Both the position numbers and the translations under genes were made by a program. Under the pieces are notes generated by a model. It saw nothing but the letters and a program-made list of their open reading frames with translations, ran no database searches and was not told where the DNA came from. 64,000 bases of DNA from Mikania micrantha (Eukaryota > Streptophyta > Magnoliopsida > Asterales > Asteraceae): assembly GCA_009363875.1 (NCBI GenBank), contig CM018680.1, positions 68,587,139-68,651,138 of the forward strand. The letters are read 5' to 3'. Each line of letters begins with the position of its first letter. Position 1 is the stretch's first letter. Of the stretch, positions 46,788 through 51,119 are shown piece by piece.

Positions 46788-48861
46788 ATGTGATTTAATT
46801 ATAACTCACACTTATGGCAATAACCCATTAACTCTAATTACCCAATCAAAATTAAACACATGGATTTCTATTATTAAATTTGATGAGAGCACATTAGTAA
46901 TTTGCTGATTGTACTAACTTACCCCCCTCTTTTTTATACATCCATAACTTTTTTATACTATAATATTTTTTTATGAAAATTGCACCATTTTACTCGTCTT
47001 ATTTTTCTCTTTAATTCCGTTATAGTCTTAACTAGGTTTTTTAATTTTTTTCGGATGTTCGTATTTACACCAATGTAACAAGTATAAAAATAACAAATTA
47101 TTTATAACGAGTTATAACGAATTTGGGTTTACATTGTTGTAGAATAAATAGGGGTTACGTTTAAGAGTGTAAACGAGCCAAGCCTATTCCGAGGTCGTTA
47201 ATTACGTAATATTCTTGACTAAGTTTTTTTTATTTTTTCCGGATGCTCCAAAATTCGTTATATATACAAGATTGTAAATACATTTTAATACTTTAAAAAA
47301 AATTATATCTACAAAATTGTAAATACATTTTAATACTTTGAAAAAAATACTATAACATTTTGTTGATAAAAACCAAAATACGTCCTTTTAAATACATCTT
47401 AATACTTTAAAAAAATATATATCTTTACAAGATTGTAAATACATTTTAATACTTTAAAAAAAATACTATAACATTTTTTTGATAAAACCAAAACTCGTTA
47501 TATTTACAAGATTGTAAATACATTTTAATACTTTAAAAATTATATCTACAAGATTGTAAACACATTTTAATACTTTAAAAACCAAAATTCGTTAAAAAAT
47601 CAAGAATATAACGTAATTAACGAGCATCCGGAAAAAATTAAAAAAACCTAGTCAAGAATATAACGTAATTAACGAGCTCGGGATTGTCTTGGCTCGTTTA
47701 CACTCTTAAACGAAACCCCTATTTATTCTACAACAATGTAAACTCAAATTTGTTACAACTCGTTACAAATAATTTGTTCTTTTTATATTTGTTACATTGG
47801 TGTAAATACAAACATTCGGAAAAAATAAAAAATACCTAGTCAAGACTATAACGGAATTAAAGAGAAAAATAAGACGAGTAAAATGAGACAATTTTCATAA
47901 AAAAATATTATAGTATAAAAAAGTTATGGATGTATAAAAAAAGAGGGGGTAAAGTATTTAATATAGTAAATTATATTAATACTCTTATTCCATTTTCTTT
48001 CAAATCAAATACATTATTTTATTATAATTAAATATCAACCCTTAGATCAGAACCTTCAAATTTGATCATTAAATATGATGATGTTATTGGGTTATTATTT
48101 GATCCTATGGTTAGCATTAGAACACTTCCCTATATATATATAATAACCACCTTAATTGTTTTAACCCAGATAACTTCGTCAAGATCAACCCGAATCTTTT
48201 GTTTTTTTTTTTTTTCAAAACCTTTATTTTACATCTAAAAGAGTATAAAACATAGTATTGTAGATGTAAAATAAAGATTTTGAAAAAAAAAAACAAAAGA
48301 TTCTAGTTGATCTTCACCTGTGTATATGTTTGTGTGTGTTTGTATCAAAGAAGTAAATGATGACACCATTTAGGCTTGGGTAGACACATCAAATTGTACA
48401 CAGACACACAGAGAGATTAAAGAACATATATTGGGGTGTGATTCTTTTTTGAGTTTACGTGTGATTTATTTTTTTTAAATTTTTTATTAGAGAGATATCT
48501 TGGTCTTTTTCAGCAAATCTAATAGAACAAACAAATGGTGATAGATCGATGTTTTGACAACTGAAATGAAAATGAAACTATTTAGCGGAAAAAATAAAGA
48601 ATTACACCAGTACTAGTCAACGAACTTATGCCGGATCACATCCGAACGTACAGTTTGTAAGCATACACCTAAAGGTTTGAAAGTTTGAAACCATAATCAA
48701 AATGTAGAATGAATCATATAAAAAGATGTTGTGTACCCGGTTTCTAGTTTGAAAGGAAGATCACCGACATATCCAGGAAGTCTTCTTACAATTGATTTGG
48801 AAGTGGATTTAATCGTGAGACATGATTGAAGCAATAGAAGGATAACAACGTATCTTATCAT
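17968..48861 (-). CDS. Serine carboxypeptidase-like (SCPL) gene, exons 1-9, 3' end not found
   Basis: SCPL proteins are secreted or vacuolar alpha/beta hydrolases; plant members act as peptidases or acyltransferases on glucose esters. Nine exons (48737-48861, 21224-21366, 20189-20250, 19969-20091, 19586-19688, 19393-19430, 18276-18377, 18107-18193, 17968-18030) join in phase to 846 nt, 282 codons without a stop, each bordered by GT..AG. Landmarks are an N-terminal hydrophobic signal peptide (about residues 1-20), LPGYVGDLPFKLETGY, the oxyanion loop GGPG (75-78), VFVDIPAGTGFSYS, the nucleophile elbow GISYSG with Ser170, and CTSRINFENILEP. Odd points: the acidic residue usual before the nucleophile (GDSYSG/GESYAG) is Ile169, and the loop Cys after GGPG is Val79. 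Family members run about 450-480 residues, so the C-terminal third with the catalytic Asp and His is missing here. Intron 1 is 27,370 bp, made mostly of transposons. The gene may be functional with more exons outside the window, or a truncated pseudogene. Confidence 0.82.
18107..18193 (-). CDS. SCPL exon 8
   Basis: Acceptor TTTGTAG|TCA and donor GAG|GTACGA, 29 codons in phase 0. It contains NNCNGNYVD, typical of the SCPL insertion region with its disulphide cysteines. It is separated from exon 9 by a 76-bp intron. Confidence 0.75.
18276..18377 (-). CDS. SCPL exon 7
   Basis: Acceptor AATGAAG|GGTTAC and donor CAG|GTGATA, 34 codons. It reads GYILSSPLT followed by DFNSRIEYAHRLALISDD, a well-known SCPL stretch. 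Its 5' border lies in a 71-bp tandem duplication that copies the acceptor. Confidence 0.82.
18370..18509. repeat. 71-bp tandem duplication across an SCPL splice acceptor
   Basis: Two near-identical units start at 18370 and 18441, each beginning ATGTAACCCTTCATTTAGG. On the minus strand each carries the intron end and first bases of exon 7, so two equivalent acceptor sites exist. Confidence 0.85.
19165..19200. repeat. (TA)n microsatellite in SCPL intron 6
   Basis: A run of about 14 TA units within a 1-kb AT-rich intron. Around 18950-19290 the sequence is rich in repeated ATTCGAATTCAAATTTGAA-like words, with no coding signal. Confidence 0.7.
19393..19430 (-). CDS. SCPL exon 6
   Basis: A 38-nt exon, acceptor TTTATAG|GT and donor CAG|GTAAAT. 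It completes the split Gly codon of exon 5 and reads NDRGDQPAFNIQ before GYIL of exon 7, the usual N/K-P-x-x-N-L-Q-G-Y context of SCPL proteins. Confidence 0.75.
19496..19545. repeat. AAT/AAC trinucleotide repeat
   Basis: Interrupted AAT and AAC repeat in SCPL intron 5. It produces a spurious poly-Asn reading frame on the plus strand. Confidence 0.8.
19586..19688 (-). CDS. SCPL exon 5 (nucleophile elbow)
   Basis: Acceptor CTTACAG|TTT and donor GAAG|GTAATA. It encodes FLSHNPKFLGNPLY and GISYSGIIVP, including the catalytic Ser170. Ile replaces the usual Asp/Glu just before the serine. Confidence 0.82.
19969..20091 (-). CDS. SCPL exon 4
   Basis: 41 codons, acceptor TTTATAG|GTG and donor AAG|GTTAAA. 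It reads VANMVFVDIPAGTGFSYS and then ANYKDFVKK, a hallmark SCPL block. Confidence 0.87.
20189..20250 (-). CDS. SCPL exon 3
   Basis: 62 nt, acceptor ATGTAG|GT and donor CAG|GTTCAC. It reads GPLAINTDDLTLTLNPNALTQ, the usual GP(L/F).....LNPYSW-type segment that precedes V-A-N. Confidence 0.8.
20683..21209. mobile_element. hAT-type MITE in SCPL intron 2
   Basis: A 527-bp non-coding element flanked by identical 9-bp words GTGTATATG (20674-20682 and 21210-21218), consistent with the 8-bp duplication of hAT elements. The ends are imperfect inverted repeats (GGTTGTAGAAGTCG against the complement of CGATTTTTACAAC). Near both ends it carries clusters of CGCCTAGGCG-like words, a pattern common in plant hAT MITEs. 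Confidence 0.75.
21224..21366 (-). CDS. SCPL exon 2 (oxyanion loop)
   Basis: Acceptor TTGAAG|TTAC and donor TCAG|GTATAC, 143 nt. It reads YMGIGEKGMHAFYFFVES, then NPQEDPIIF and GGPGVSSL, an unmistakable SCPL N-terminal core. Its 5' phase fits exon 1 exactly (ACC GG + T TAC), giving TGYMGIG. Confidence 0.88.
21672..22148. repeat. Diverged direct duplication, ~200-bp units
   Basis: The segment starting CTTCAATCATTCAAAATTT (about 21697) and ending ATTTACACCATACTTTA recurs from about 21952 to 22145 with substitutions and a small internal repeat. It is AT-rich and non-coding. Confidence 0.65.
22144..22312. repeat. GCTCG-rich element remnant
   Basis: GTTGTTCAAAAAGCTCGCG followed by many GCTCG words and a (TA)n tract. 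This resembles the ends of plant hAT MITEs that begin with G(T/G)TGTTCA and carry GCTCG arrays. No complete termini were found. Confidence 0.5.
22409..25630 (+). mobile_element. Truncated SIRE-like copia copy (LTR part + gag)
   Basis: The 3' part of a 5' LTR (about 22409-22968, ending CCAATCCAACA) is followed by the primer binding site TGGTATCAGA at 22971 and a decayed gag from ATG 23098 to about 25627. Pol, ORF3 and the 3' LTR are missing. It is the oldest-looking relative of elements 1 and 2 here. The bases before it (about 22330-22408), ending AACCCGATCCTACA, look like a short LTR-end fragment. Confidence 0.82.
23098..25627 (+). pseudogene. Decayed SIRE-like gag
   Basis: Starts MDALTKHETDNDTLNK, parallel to the other gag starts, and continues through many stops and frameshifts. 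The Gag core is readable in pieces (KCKCAKEL, LGEPFGILSAYQM, DDLEEMDINYQM). The first zinc knuckle is largely lost; the second (CLICGGFDHLAVDY, from 25245) has its last Cys changed to Tyr. The Ser/Lys/Glu-rich tail (25346-25627) is in the -1 frame relative to that knuckle, as in the other two copies. Confidence 0.78.
25650..26285. mobile_element. Foldback MITE(s) around an (ATAC)n tract
   Basis: A left part ending GAGTTATAATTACTTCC, a microsatellite and a right part starting GATATCCTTTGTTAACTCACC. The right part is itself an inverted repeat: its start and end (TTAACTTGTATAACTATGTC against the complement of GGCGAAGTTATACTAGTTAA) match. The left part belongs to the same family. The family recurs at 46336-46719 and 48179-48318 (AACTTCGTCAAGATCAACCC-type ends). 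No coding capacity. Confidence 0.65.
25820..25893. repeat. (ATAC)n microsatellite
   Basis: About 18 perfect ATAC units. They give a meaningless repeating Met-Tyr-Val-Cys frame on the minus strand. Confidence 0.97.
26291..27590 (+). mobile_element. Non-autonomous Helitron
   Basis: 1,300 bp beginning TCTATCTTATATAATAAA and ending CCTAG, inserted between A (26290) and T (27591) with no target duplication, as Helitrons do. A perfect 7-bp hairpin (CCCGTGT/ACACGGG, 27563-27579) stands 7 bp before the terminal CTAG. No Rep/helicase gene is present; the interior is very AT-rich. Confidence 0.85.
27591..28240. repeat. AT-rich foldback-family fragment with hairpin
   Basis: 27750-27960 matches the right arm of the 46784-48131 foldback element (ATTAAAGAGAAAAA, ATAGTATAAAAAGTTATAAATG and neighbours). 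At 28136-28236 TTATATTTAATTCCCAATCA is inversely repeated as TGATTGAGAATTAAATATAA around a (TA)n/(TG)n core. No gene. Confidence 0.55.
28241..29857. other. AT-rich intron sequence, no gene seen
   Basis: Mostly low-complexity AT-rich DNA. A GC-richer island at 28370-28425 (GCGACCGCACAGGGCCC and GGGGCCC) resembles a fragment often seen inside plant DNA transposons but cannot be assigned. A short (CA)n/(TG)n imperfect hairpin lies near 28305-28330 and an A17 run near 29596-29612. Confidence 0.5.
29858..30133 (+). mobile_element. tRNA-derived SINE with 17-bp target duplication
   Basis: The SINE body is 29875-30116. The flanking word ATCTAATATTACTGTTA occurs at 29858-29874 and again at 30117-30133. 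The body has an A-box (TGTCTCAATGGTA, 29887-29899), a B-box (GGCTTCAAATCAT, 29939-29951), a G-rich unrelated middle and an A-rich 3' tail. It is non-coding and would have moved with LINE enzymes. The perfect duplication suggests a fairly recent insertion. Confidence 0.9.
30255..30900. repeat. Diverged tandem array, ~160-bp units
   Basis: About four to five units share GTATTTATTCT, TTTTATTCAAAAAC, AAGTGACGTTTATAAAATTG, ATAAACATTTAAATA and AACATAATAAAAAA in that order (unit starts near 30260, 30389, 30479, 30638, 30801). No coding content. Confidence 0.7.
30901..31739. other. AT-rich left flank of element 2
   Basis: No gene is visible. 31500-31620 holds repeated AATTAATTAAACATGTTTAA words related to those on the right flank (43890-44430). 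It ends with the target duplication TAGTT (31735-31739). Confidence 0.55.
31740..32570 (+). repeat. 5' LTR of element 2
   Basis: TGTAAAGACTAATAAAGG to CCCGATCCTACA. The first 260 bp carry many CTTCGGAAG/CTTCCGAGG/CTTCCGAAG words. A TATA box, CTATATAACC, stands at 32334-32343 with about 230 bp remaining to the LTR end, fitting the U3/R border. Confidence 0.97.
32334..32341 (+). promoter_or_regulatory. LTR TATA box, element 2
   Basis: CTATATAA in the 5' LTR. Element 1 has GTATATAA at the equivalent place. It probably sets the start of the genomic RNA. Confidence 0.6.
32573..32584 (+). other. Primer binding site, element 2
   Basis: TGGTATCAGAGC, complementary to the initiator tRNA-Met 3' end, two bases after the LTR. 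Confidence 0.93.
32688..35353 (+). CDS. gag of element 2 (with -1 frame change near its end)
   Basis: ATG at 32688 opens a frame that alone runs to 35276 (862 codons). It holds the copia Gag core (about residues 20-230, with WKVRMEGFIRN and LGELFGILSAYQM), a CCHC zinc knuckle CFNCQQLGHFAREC (354-367) and a second CLMCGEKNHFAADC (707-720). Gag packages the RNA and forms the virus-like particle. The lysine/serine/glutamate-rich tail conserved in the family, with the ending KPKTTWAWVPIRN, lies in the -1 frame, which is open from 34856 and stops at TAA 35351-35353 in register with pol. Expression through the overlap would need a -1 shift, or the element is mutated here. Confidence 0.88.
35351..35353 (+). 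other. Gag/pol boundary stop codon, element 2
   Basis: TAA separates the gag tail from pol in the same frame, and pol has no in-frame ATG before its protease. Element 1 has TGA at the same place (7752-7754). Stops at this boundary are described for SIRE-type elements; the sequence after it (CTCACT) is not the CARYYA readthrough context. Confidence 0.6.
35354..38794 (+). CDS. pol of element 2: protease, integrase, RT, RNase H (intact)
   Basis: A single open frame with no stop; residue numbers count from the GTG at 35369 (1,141 residues). Aspartic protease DSGC at 15-18; GAG-pre-integrase HHCC region (LWHRRLCHVNLKNMNKL .. CVACLKGKQH); integrase D216, D279 and E315, with the expected 35 residues between the last two; RT with FAPVARIEAIRIFLAF and YVDD at 828-831; RNase H with YTDSDYGG (D992) and SKTKHIDIRYHFIRD. 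The order PR-IN-RT-RH is that of Ty1/copia. All catalytic residues I could check are present, so this could supply enzymes for the family in trans. It probably starts by readthrough from gag, since no ATG precedes the protease in frame. Confidence 0.95.
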   Translation, partial: LTSGHVQEQQESKGNLWIVDSGCSRHMTGNKTLLHKYEPFFGGSVAFGSDPVGGYITGRGTITNGKVSFENVHFVKELNYNLLSVSQVCDQKHNMLFTEHECIVLKPGFVIPNDQILLRAPRRSNMYMLDMSTAAPLSNISCFVSKASLDESSLWHRRLCHVNLKNMNKLVKNNLVTGLPTKEFICVDKCVACLKGKQHKSSHYAKEINSITTVLHLLHMDLFGPTSVKSLGRKSYCLVVTDDFSRYTWVFFLNTKDETAEILKSFILRVENESDHHVKIIRSDQGTEFKNHVLNSFCESKGITRQFSAPRTPQQNGVAERRNRTLIEAARTMLSDAKLPITFWAEAVNTACYVQNRILVVKSHGMTPYEIWHKRKPFIGFLKPFGCHCTILNTKDYLAKFAEKSAEGYFVGYSSNAKAYRVYIKASRVIEESANVQFNEHTLNKPGTGPDWLFDLDSFTSAFNLVKEYVPVSQSATTDTSKGSREDDFRVELPIASRQNLAESTSTQNDVSQSETINTSQAGPSIEAASNSQHQEEVGSPSAEENSLEITTPRENQPTTVQTLNPRDLPEIQLEVVLPNLESLNVDESSQLDVIPRTRIHSTHPVENIIGNVEEGVRTRSSMHEANVCLFSCFLSQIEPKKVAEALKDNSWVEAMQEELLQFQRQGVWKTCPLPKGKYAIGTKWVFRNKKDDKGVVIKNKARLVVQGYTQEEGIDYDEVFAPVARIEAIRIFLAFAAAKDFKVFQMDVKSAFLYGKIDEEVYVCQPPGFEDPKFPDHVCKLDKALYGLHQAPRKWYETLSSFLLANKFKRGTIDKTLFFKKSNQHIMLVQIYVDDIIFGSTNESLCKEFESLMKSKFEMSSMGELTFFLGLQVKQTPTGIFISQSKYVKDILERFKLSDCKALGTPMSKTTSLSPDLEGEDVDQHQYRAMIGSLMYLTASRPDIMFATCVCARFQANPKVSHMLAVKRIFRYLKGAPSLGLWYPRNEDFQFMAYTDSDYGGCNISKKSTSGGCQFLGSRIVSWQCKKQSCVSTSTAEAEYIAASSCCAQVIWIQNQMKDYGVDLFNTPIQIDNSSAISITNNPVKHSKTKHIDIRYHFIRDCAEKKLIHLVKVDSENNLADLFTKAFDEGRFRYLITSIGMINFE
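38795..39379 (+). promoter_or_regulatory. pol-ORF3 spacer with candidate internal promoter, element 2
   Basis: Non-coding, with about a dozen TTCGGAAG/CTTCCGA words in 300 bp. The final part is conserved with element 1: CAGCTGTCAT, GGAAGACCTTTT, TTTAATGTGTCT, then TATATAAA (39278-39285), GGTCTCCCGC and ATTCAAATTCTCACAAACTG, ending at the ATG 39380. TATA-to-ATG distance is about 95 bp, as in a normal plant promoter with a short leader. Confidence 0.55.
39380..42984 (+). pseudogene. Third ORF ('env-like') of element 2, one-base frameshift
   Basis: The first part, 39380-41215 (611 codons), begins MALLAFKPAHNVPAELL; the second, up to TAG 42982-42984, continues in another frame from about 41110. 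Comparison with element 1 over the same stretch shows one base missing at 41101-41123 (29 against 30 bases between conserved Asp codons). The N-terminal ~240 residues form a folded-looking domain with FW, YLKGRVSYNYKYL and KKFCMYPRFLQ blocks. A coiled coil lies at about 519-562, followed by long Ser/Glu/Pro-rich acidic stretches and basic patches (KGKRKLTPEEE, RPKKTKGRP). SIRE-type third ORFs are usually called envelope-like, but no signal peptide or transmembrane helix is visible, so the role is unknown. Confidence 0.8.
43002..43014 (+). other. Polypurine tract, element 2
   Basis: CCTAGGGGGAGA lies just before the 3' LTR start, the plus-strand primer position. Confidence 0.75.
43016..43846 (+). 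repeat. 3' LTR of element 2
   Basis: 831 bp, the same as 31740-32570 apart from CAACTCGATCC for CAACCCGATCC near the end. Followed by the target duplication TAGTT. Confidence 0.97.
43847..44430. repeat. AT-rich direct repeats with AATTACACATG words
   Basis: A block with GTAGTTGTTT, TTGAATTTGAAT, TGTTACACATGT and AAAATTAATTACACATGTT occurs at about 43895-44010 and again at about 44310-44400. Three short direct copies of AAAATTAATTACACATGT stand at 43960-44020. No gene. Confidence 0.6.
44431..44767. repeat. 337-bp near-perfect palindrome
   Basis: TTTTAAAACTTGTAAATTT on the left mirrors AAATTTACAAGTTTTAAAA on the right. The arms match almost continuously inward through TAGAGTGAATAGTAGGGT(T/C)GTT to a short GCTCG-rich centre near 44599. 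The inner part (TAGGGTTGTTTACGAG / CTCGTGAACGACCCTA) looks like a hAT-type MITE end. The right edge coincides with the broken edge of the next retroelement. Confidence 0.85.
44768..45449 (+). pseudogene. 3' remnant of ORF3
   Basis: Readable from about 44952 (alternating Ala/Ser/Thr/Glu repeats, then EEDEREQEEQEEERQPLGQTIPY) to 45410, ending beyond a TGA near the family's usual stop TTTTGGTAG (45447-45449). It matches the end of ORF3 of element 1. Confidence 0.75.
45469..46268 (+). repeat. 3' LTR of truncated copy
   Basis: TGTAAGGACCATTAAGAC to AACCCGATCCAACA, 800 bp, with AGTATATAATCC at the usual TATA position. Confidence 0.9.
46291..46336. repeat. (TA)n microsatellite
   Basis: Continuous TA run between the truncated copy and the next foldback element. 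Confidence 0.95.
46336..46719. mobile_element. Foldback MITE A, inserted in (TA)n
   Basis: 384 bp. The left end AGGATTGTGCTCAAATAATA then ACCCACTCTTACGG matches the complement of the right end (AGGGTAATGTTCTAATACTA then ACCCACTCTTACGG), and the match continues inward through CCCATTAACTTTG and the AACACCATGTTCTTTT region. (TA)n tracts flank both sides, so the target was TA or (TA)n. Confidence 0.8.
46719..46784. repeat. (TA)n microsatellite
   Basis: About 33 TA units separating foldback elements A and B. Confidence 0.97.
46784..48131. mobile_element. Foldback element B, 1.35 kb, with tandem-repeat core
   Basis: Outer ends AGGGATGTGATTTAATTATAA and the complement of the right end (AGGGAAGTGTTCTAATGCTAA). 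The inner arms (about 46930-47230 and 47610-47990) are a strong inverted repeat, including AACTTTTTTATACTATAATA and TACACCAATGTAAC. The centre (47259-47580) has about six copies of AAGATTGTAAATACATTTTA-type 30-mers. It is flanked by TA runs and non-coding. Confidence 0.78.
48132..48350. repeat. Hairpin of the same foldback family
   Basis: 48179-48242 (ACTTCGTCAAGATCAACCCG, AATCTTTTG, T-run, CAAAACCTTTATTTTACATC) folds back on 48251-48318 (GATGTAAAATAAAGATTTTG, A-run, CAAAAGATT, GTTGATCTTCAC). Confidence 0.75.
48737..48861 (-). CDS. SCPL exon 1 (signal peptide)
   Basis: ATG at 48861 was chosen; an upstream in-frame GTG is not a likely start. It encodes MIRYVVILLLLQSCLTIKS, a signal peptide, and then VRRLPGYVGDLPFKLET. 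The donor GAAACCGG|GTACAC leaves two bases that join exon 2 (T TAC) to give the family motif LETGY. The exon is 27 kb from exon 2, but phase and protein motif fit exactly. Confidence 0.85.
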
Positions 48862-48917
48862 GATTTTCACCTGAGGATCCTTTCTCACATGTGTTTTGTA
48901 TCGAAAAGTTGTTCGAT

Positions 48918-48925
48918 ACTTATAG
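48918..48925 (-). promoter_or_regulatory. Candidate TATA box of the SCPL gene
   Basis: On the minus strand CTATAAGT stands about 57 bp upstream of the ATG at 48861, leaving a short leader. Confidence 0.5.
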
Positions 48926-49118
48926 ATAATAATTGGGGTAGTAGGTAGTAATTGATTTCGTATGATATTTAATCGTCAAAGGATTGAAACAAACAAGGAC
49001 CACACAATTCATTTTAATGTTATAACTTTAGTGAGACATTTATATATCTAGTAATAAAAAAAAAACTCAAATTAAATGAAAGGTCTTGATAATAAACAAA
49101 CATAATCAATAAACTCCT

Positions 49119-49318
49119 ACTTATCAAAAGAAGTTCTCATGATGGTGGTCTAGTGCTAAGGGGGTGGAAATCTATAATGAAGGTCTAGGGTTTAAAGCCC
49201 GGCACCACCCAATTTTCCTTGGGTCACGAGATTTACCCCCCTCATATTCGCCATGATACCGGCAGATGAGGGGCAACTAATGGTGACGTTCACCATTTTT
49301 TTTTACTTATCAAAAGAA
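49119..49318 (+). mobile_element. tRNA-derived SINE with T-tail and 14-bp target duplication
   Basis: The body is 49133-49304. ACTTATCAAAAGAA flanks it at 49119-49132 and 49305-49318. A-box TGGTCTAGTGCTAAG (49146-49160), B-box GGGTTTAAAGCCC (49188-49200), 3' end GGTGACGTTCACCA plus a T run. It lies about 260-460 bp upstream of the SCPL start codon, within what would be the promoter region. Confidence 0.9.
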
Positions 49319-49371
49319 TTTATACATTATTCATATATCTTTAAGCATTAAAGAGACTTATGATTATATAT

Positions 49372-50146
49372 TGTTGGATCGGGTTATGTAGTTCAACACA
49401 ACACTTTCACAAGCAATCTTTTACTGAGCTTGATAGATGCGGAAGATTCTATCATCTCAACTTACTCACACTTGCAGAACAAATACAATACACAAATAAA
49501 GTTGATTCCAAGGTCAAAGTATATTTCGTTCAAATGCGAAGTGAACAACACTCTATAGCTCAAGCACACACTCGTGTCTTGCTAAGTTACAAGTGAAGGA
49601 TTATATACTAAGACCTACAGCTGTATCCTCGTAGGGATACACGGCTGGACAAAACACTAGAAAAAAATGAATGATAAATCTAGTATTTATTATGGTCTTA
49701 ACAGGCCAAACCATATTAATTACAACTAATACAAAAGACTCCTTTGACTTTTACAATAAATAACCGAACAACAAAAGGCATTAAATGCTTCGTATCTTTG
49801 TAGCTCTGACAAATCTTCTTTGCTGCTGACTAACATCTGAATGTCCTCTTTGTTGGTCTGGATGTGAGAAAGCAGCTCTGATTATTTCTATAAGTGTCCG
49901 GAATCTTTGTCAGAGAAAGTCTTCGGAAGTCTTTGTCTTGGAAGCAGCTGATAGTCATTCGGAAGCTCTGAGTGTTTTGAGCTTCTAAGTGCTAAGGAGG
50001 GATTCAGAAGCTTCATGTTGCTGTATAGCTTTCAGAAGAAGAGAATTATCCTTCGGAAGCATTAGTTCTTCCGAAGGTTAATTCTTCTCTTTGGATGGCT
50101 GTTTGTCTTCTGGGAGTCCAAGACTAGTTCAAGAGATGTTTTGATG
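49372..50146 (-). repeat. Lone SIRE-like LTR, minus strand, 5' end lost
   Basis: Reverse complement of the element 1-type LTR: begins TGTTGGATCGGGTTATGTAG (the LTR 3' end) and ends GTTCAAGAGATGTTTTGATGA, lacking the last ~25 bp that would carry the TG terminus. No internal sequence adjoins it. The loss coincides with the start of the next foldback element. Confidence 0.88.
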
Positions 50147-51067
50147 ATATATATATAAAGATTGTATCTTGTGAAACCATATCTATTAAGTAAACACTTA
50201 AATCCTATCTGGTCATCTATTTAGAATCTTGAAAATAAATATTTTGTTCATAATAAGCCACATTAACATTGATTTGTTTTTTCAAAACCCAATTTTTTAA
50301 TCAAATTTAATATGTACTGTATATTTATTTTCAAAACAGAGAACCAACATAAATTTGAAGGATTTCTTCTTTAAAATTGAGTTTTCACATGATACAAGTT
50401 GTGTGTGTAGAGGAGTGTTTAAATGAAAACCCCTTAGTTTGAAAAACAAAAAAACTCATATTAACCAATAAACTTTAAAAAAAATCATAATTTTTTATTA
50501 TTAGATTAAATTGTTATAAGTAACTTTTTTTTAATAAAGATATGTAAATCACGAAGTTTCGTATATATAACTCAAAAAGTTACATATATGTAACTCGAGC
50601 ACACAAGTTACATATGTAACATGAAATACATTTTTTTATTTTTTTATTTTTTTACATTTCTTACTTTATTATAAAACAGAATTAAAAAATCCTCATTTTA
50701 AAAAAATTGATTGTGATTAATGTCTTTATTTTTCTTCAAAATTAGGTTTTTCTTAAGAACTTTCCCTTATAAAAGGGTTTAAAAAATCCTCATTTTAAAG
50801 AAAACAAAAAAAAAATCTTGTACTAACCAATGAAATTTTAAGTTTTTTTCATGATTATTTATTATAAGGTTAGAAATGTTACAAGTAAAAAAAATCTAAT
50901 AAATATATGTAATCACAAAGTTACATGTGTGTGTATATAAATATGTGTTTCACATTAAATTGAATAAAAAATATGGGTTAATGTGAACCACATATTTATT
51001 TTCAAATTTTCAAATGAATGACCTAAATAGAATTTAAGGGTTTCTATCTAAGAGGGTTTTCACAGGA

Positions 51068-51072
<5 letters not shown>
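50147..51072. mobile_element. Foldback MITE C, ~0.92 kb
   Basis: The left end (TATATATATAAAGATTGTAT, then CTTGTGAAACC and TTGAAAATAAATATTTTGTTCA) is inversely repeated at the right end (complement TATATAGTATCCTGTGAAAACC and TTGAAAATAAATATGTGGTTCA). The interior has two related blocks (AAAAACAAAAAAACTCATATTAACCAATAAA near 50445 and a relative near 50805). Non-coding. Confidence 0.72.

Positions 51073-51115
<43 letters not shown>
51071..51115. repeat. (TA)n microsatellite and GA-rich tail
   Basis: About 22 TA units, followed by a short AAAGAGAAAGAG stretch. Confidence 0.95.
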
Positions 51116-51119
<4 letters not shown>

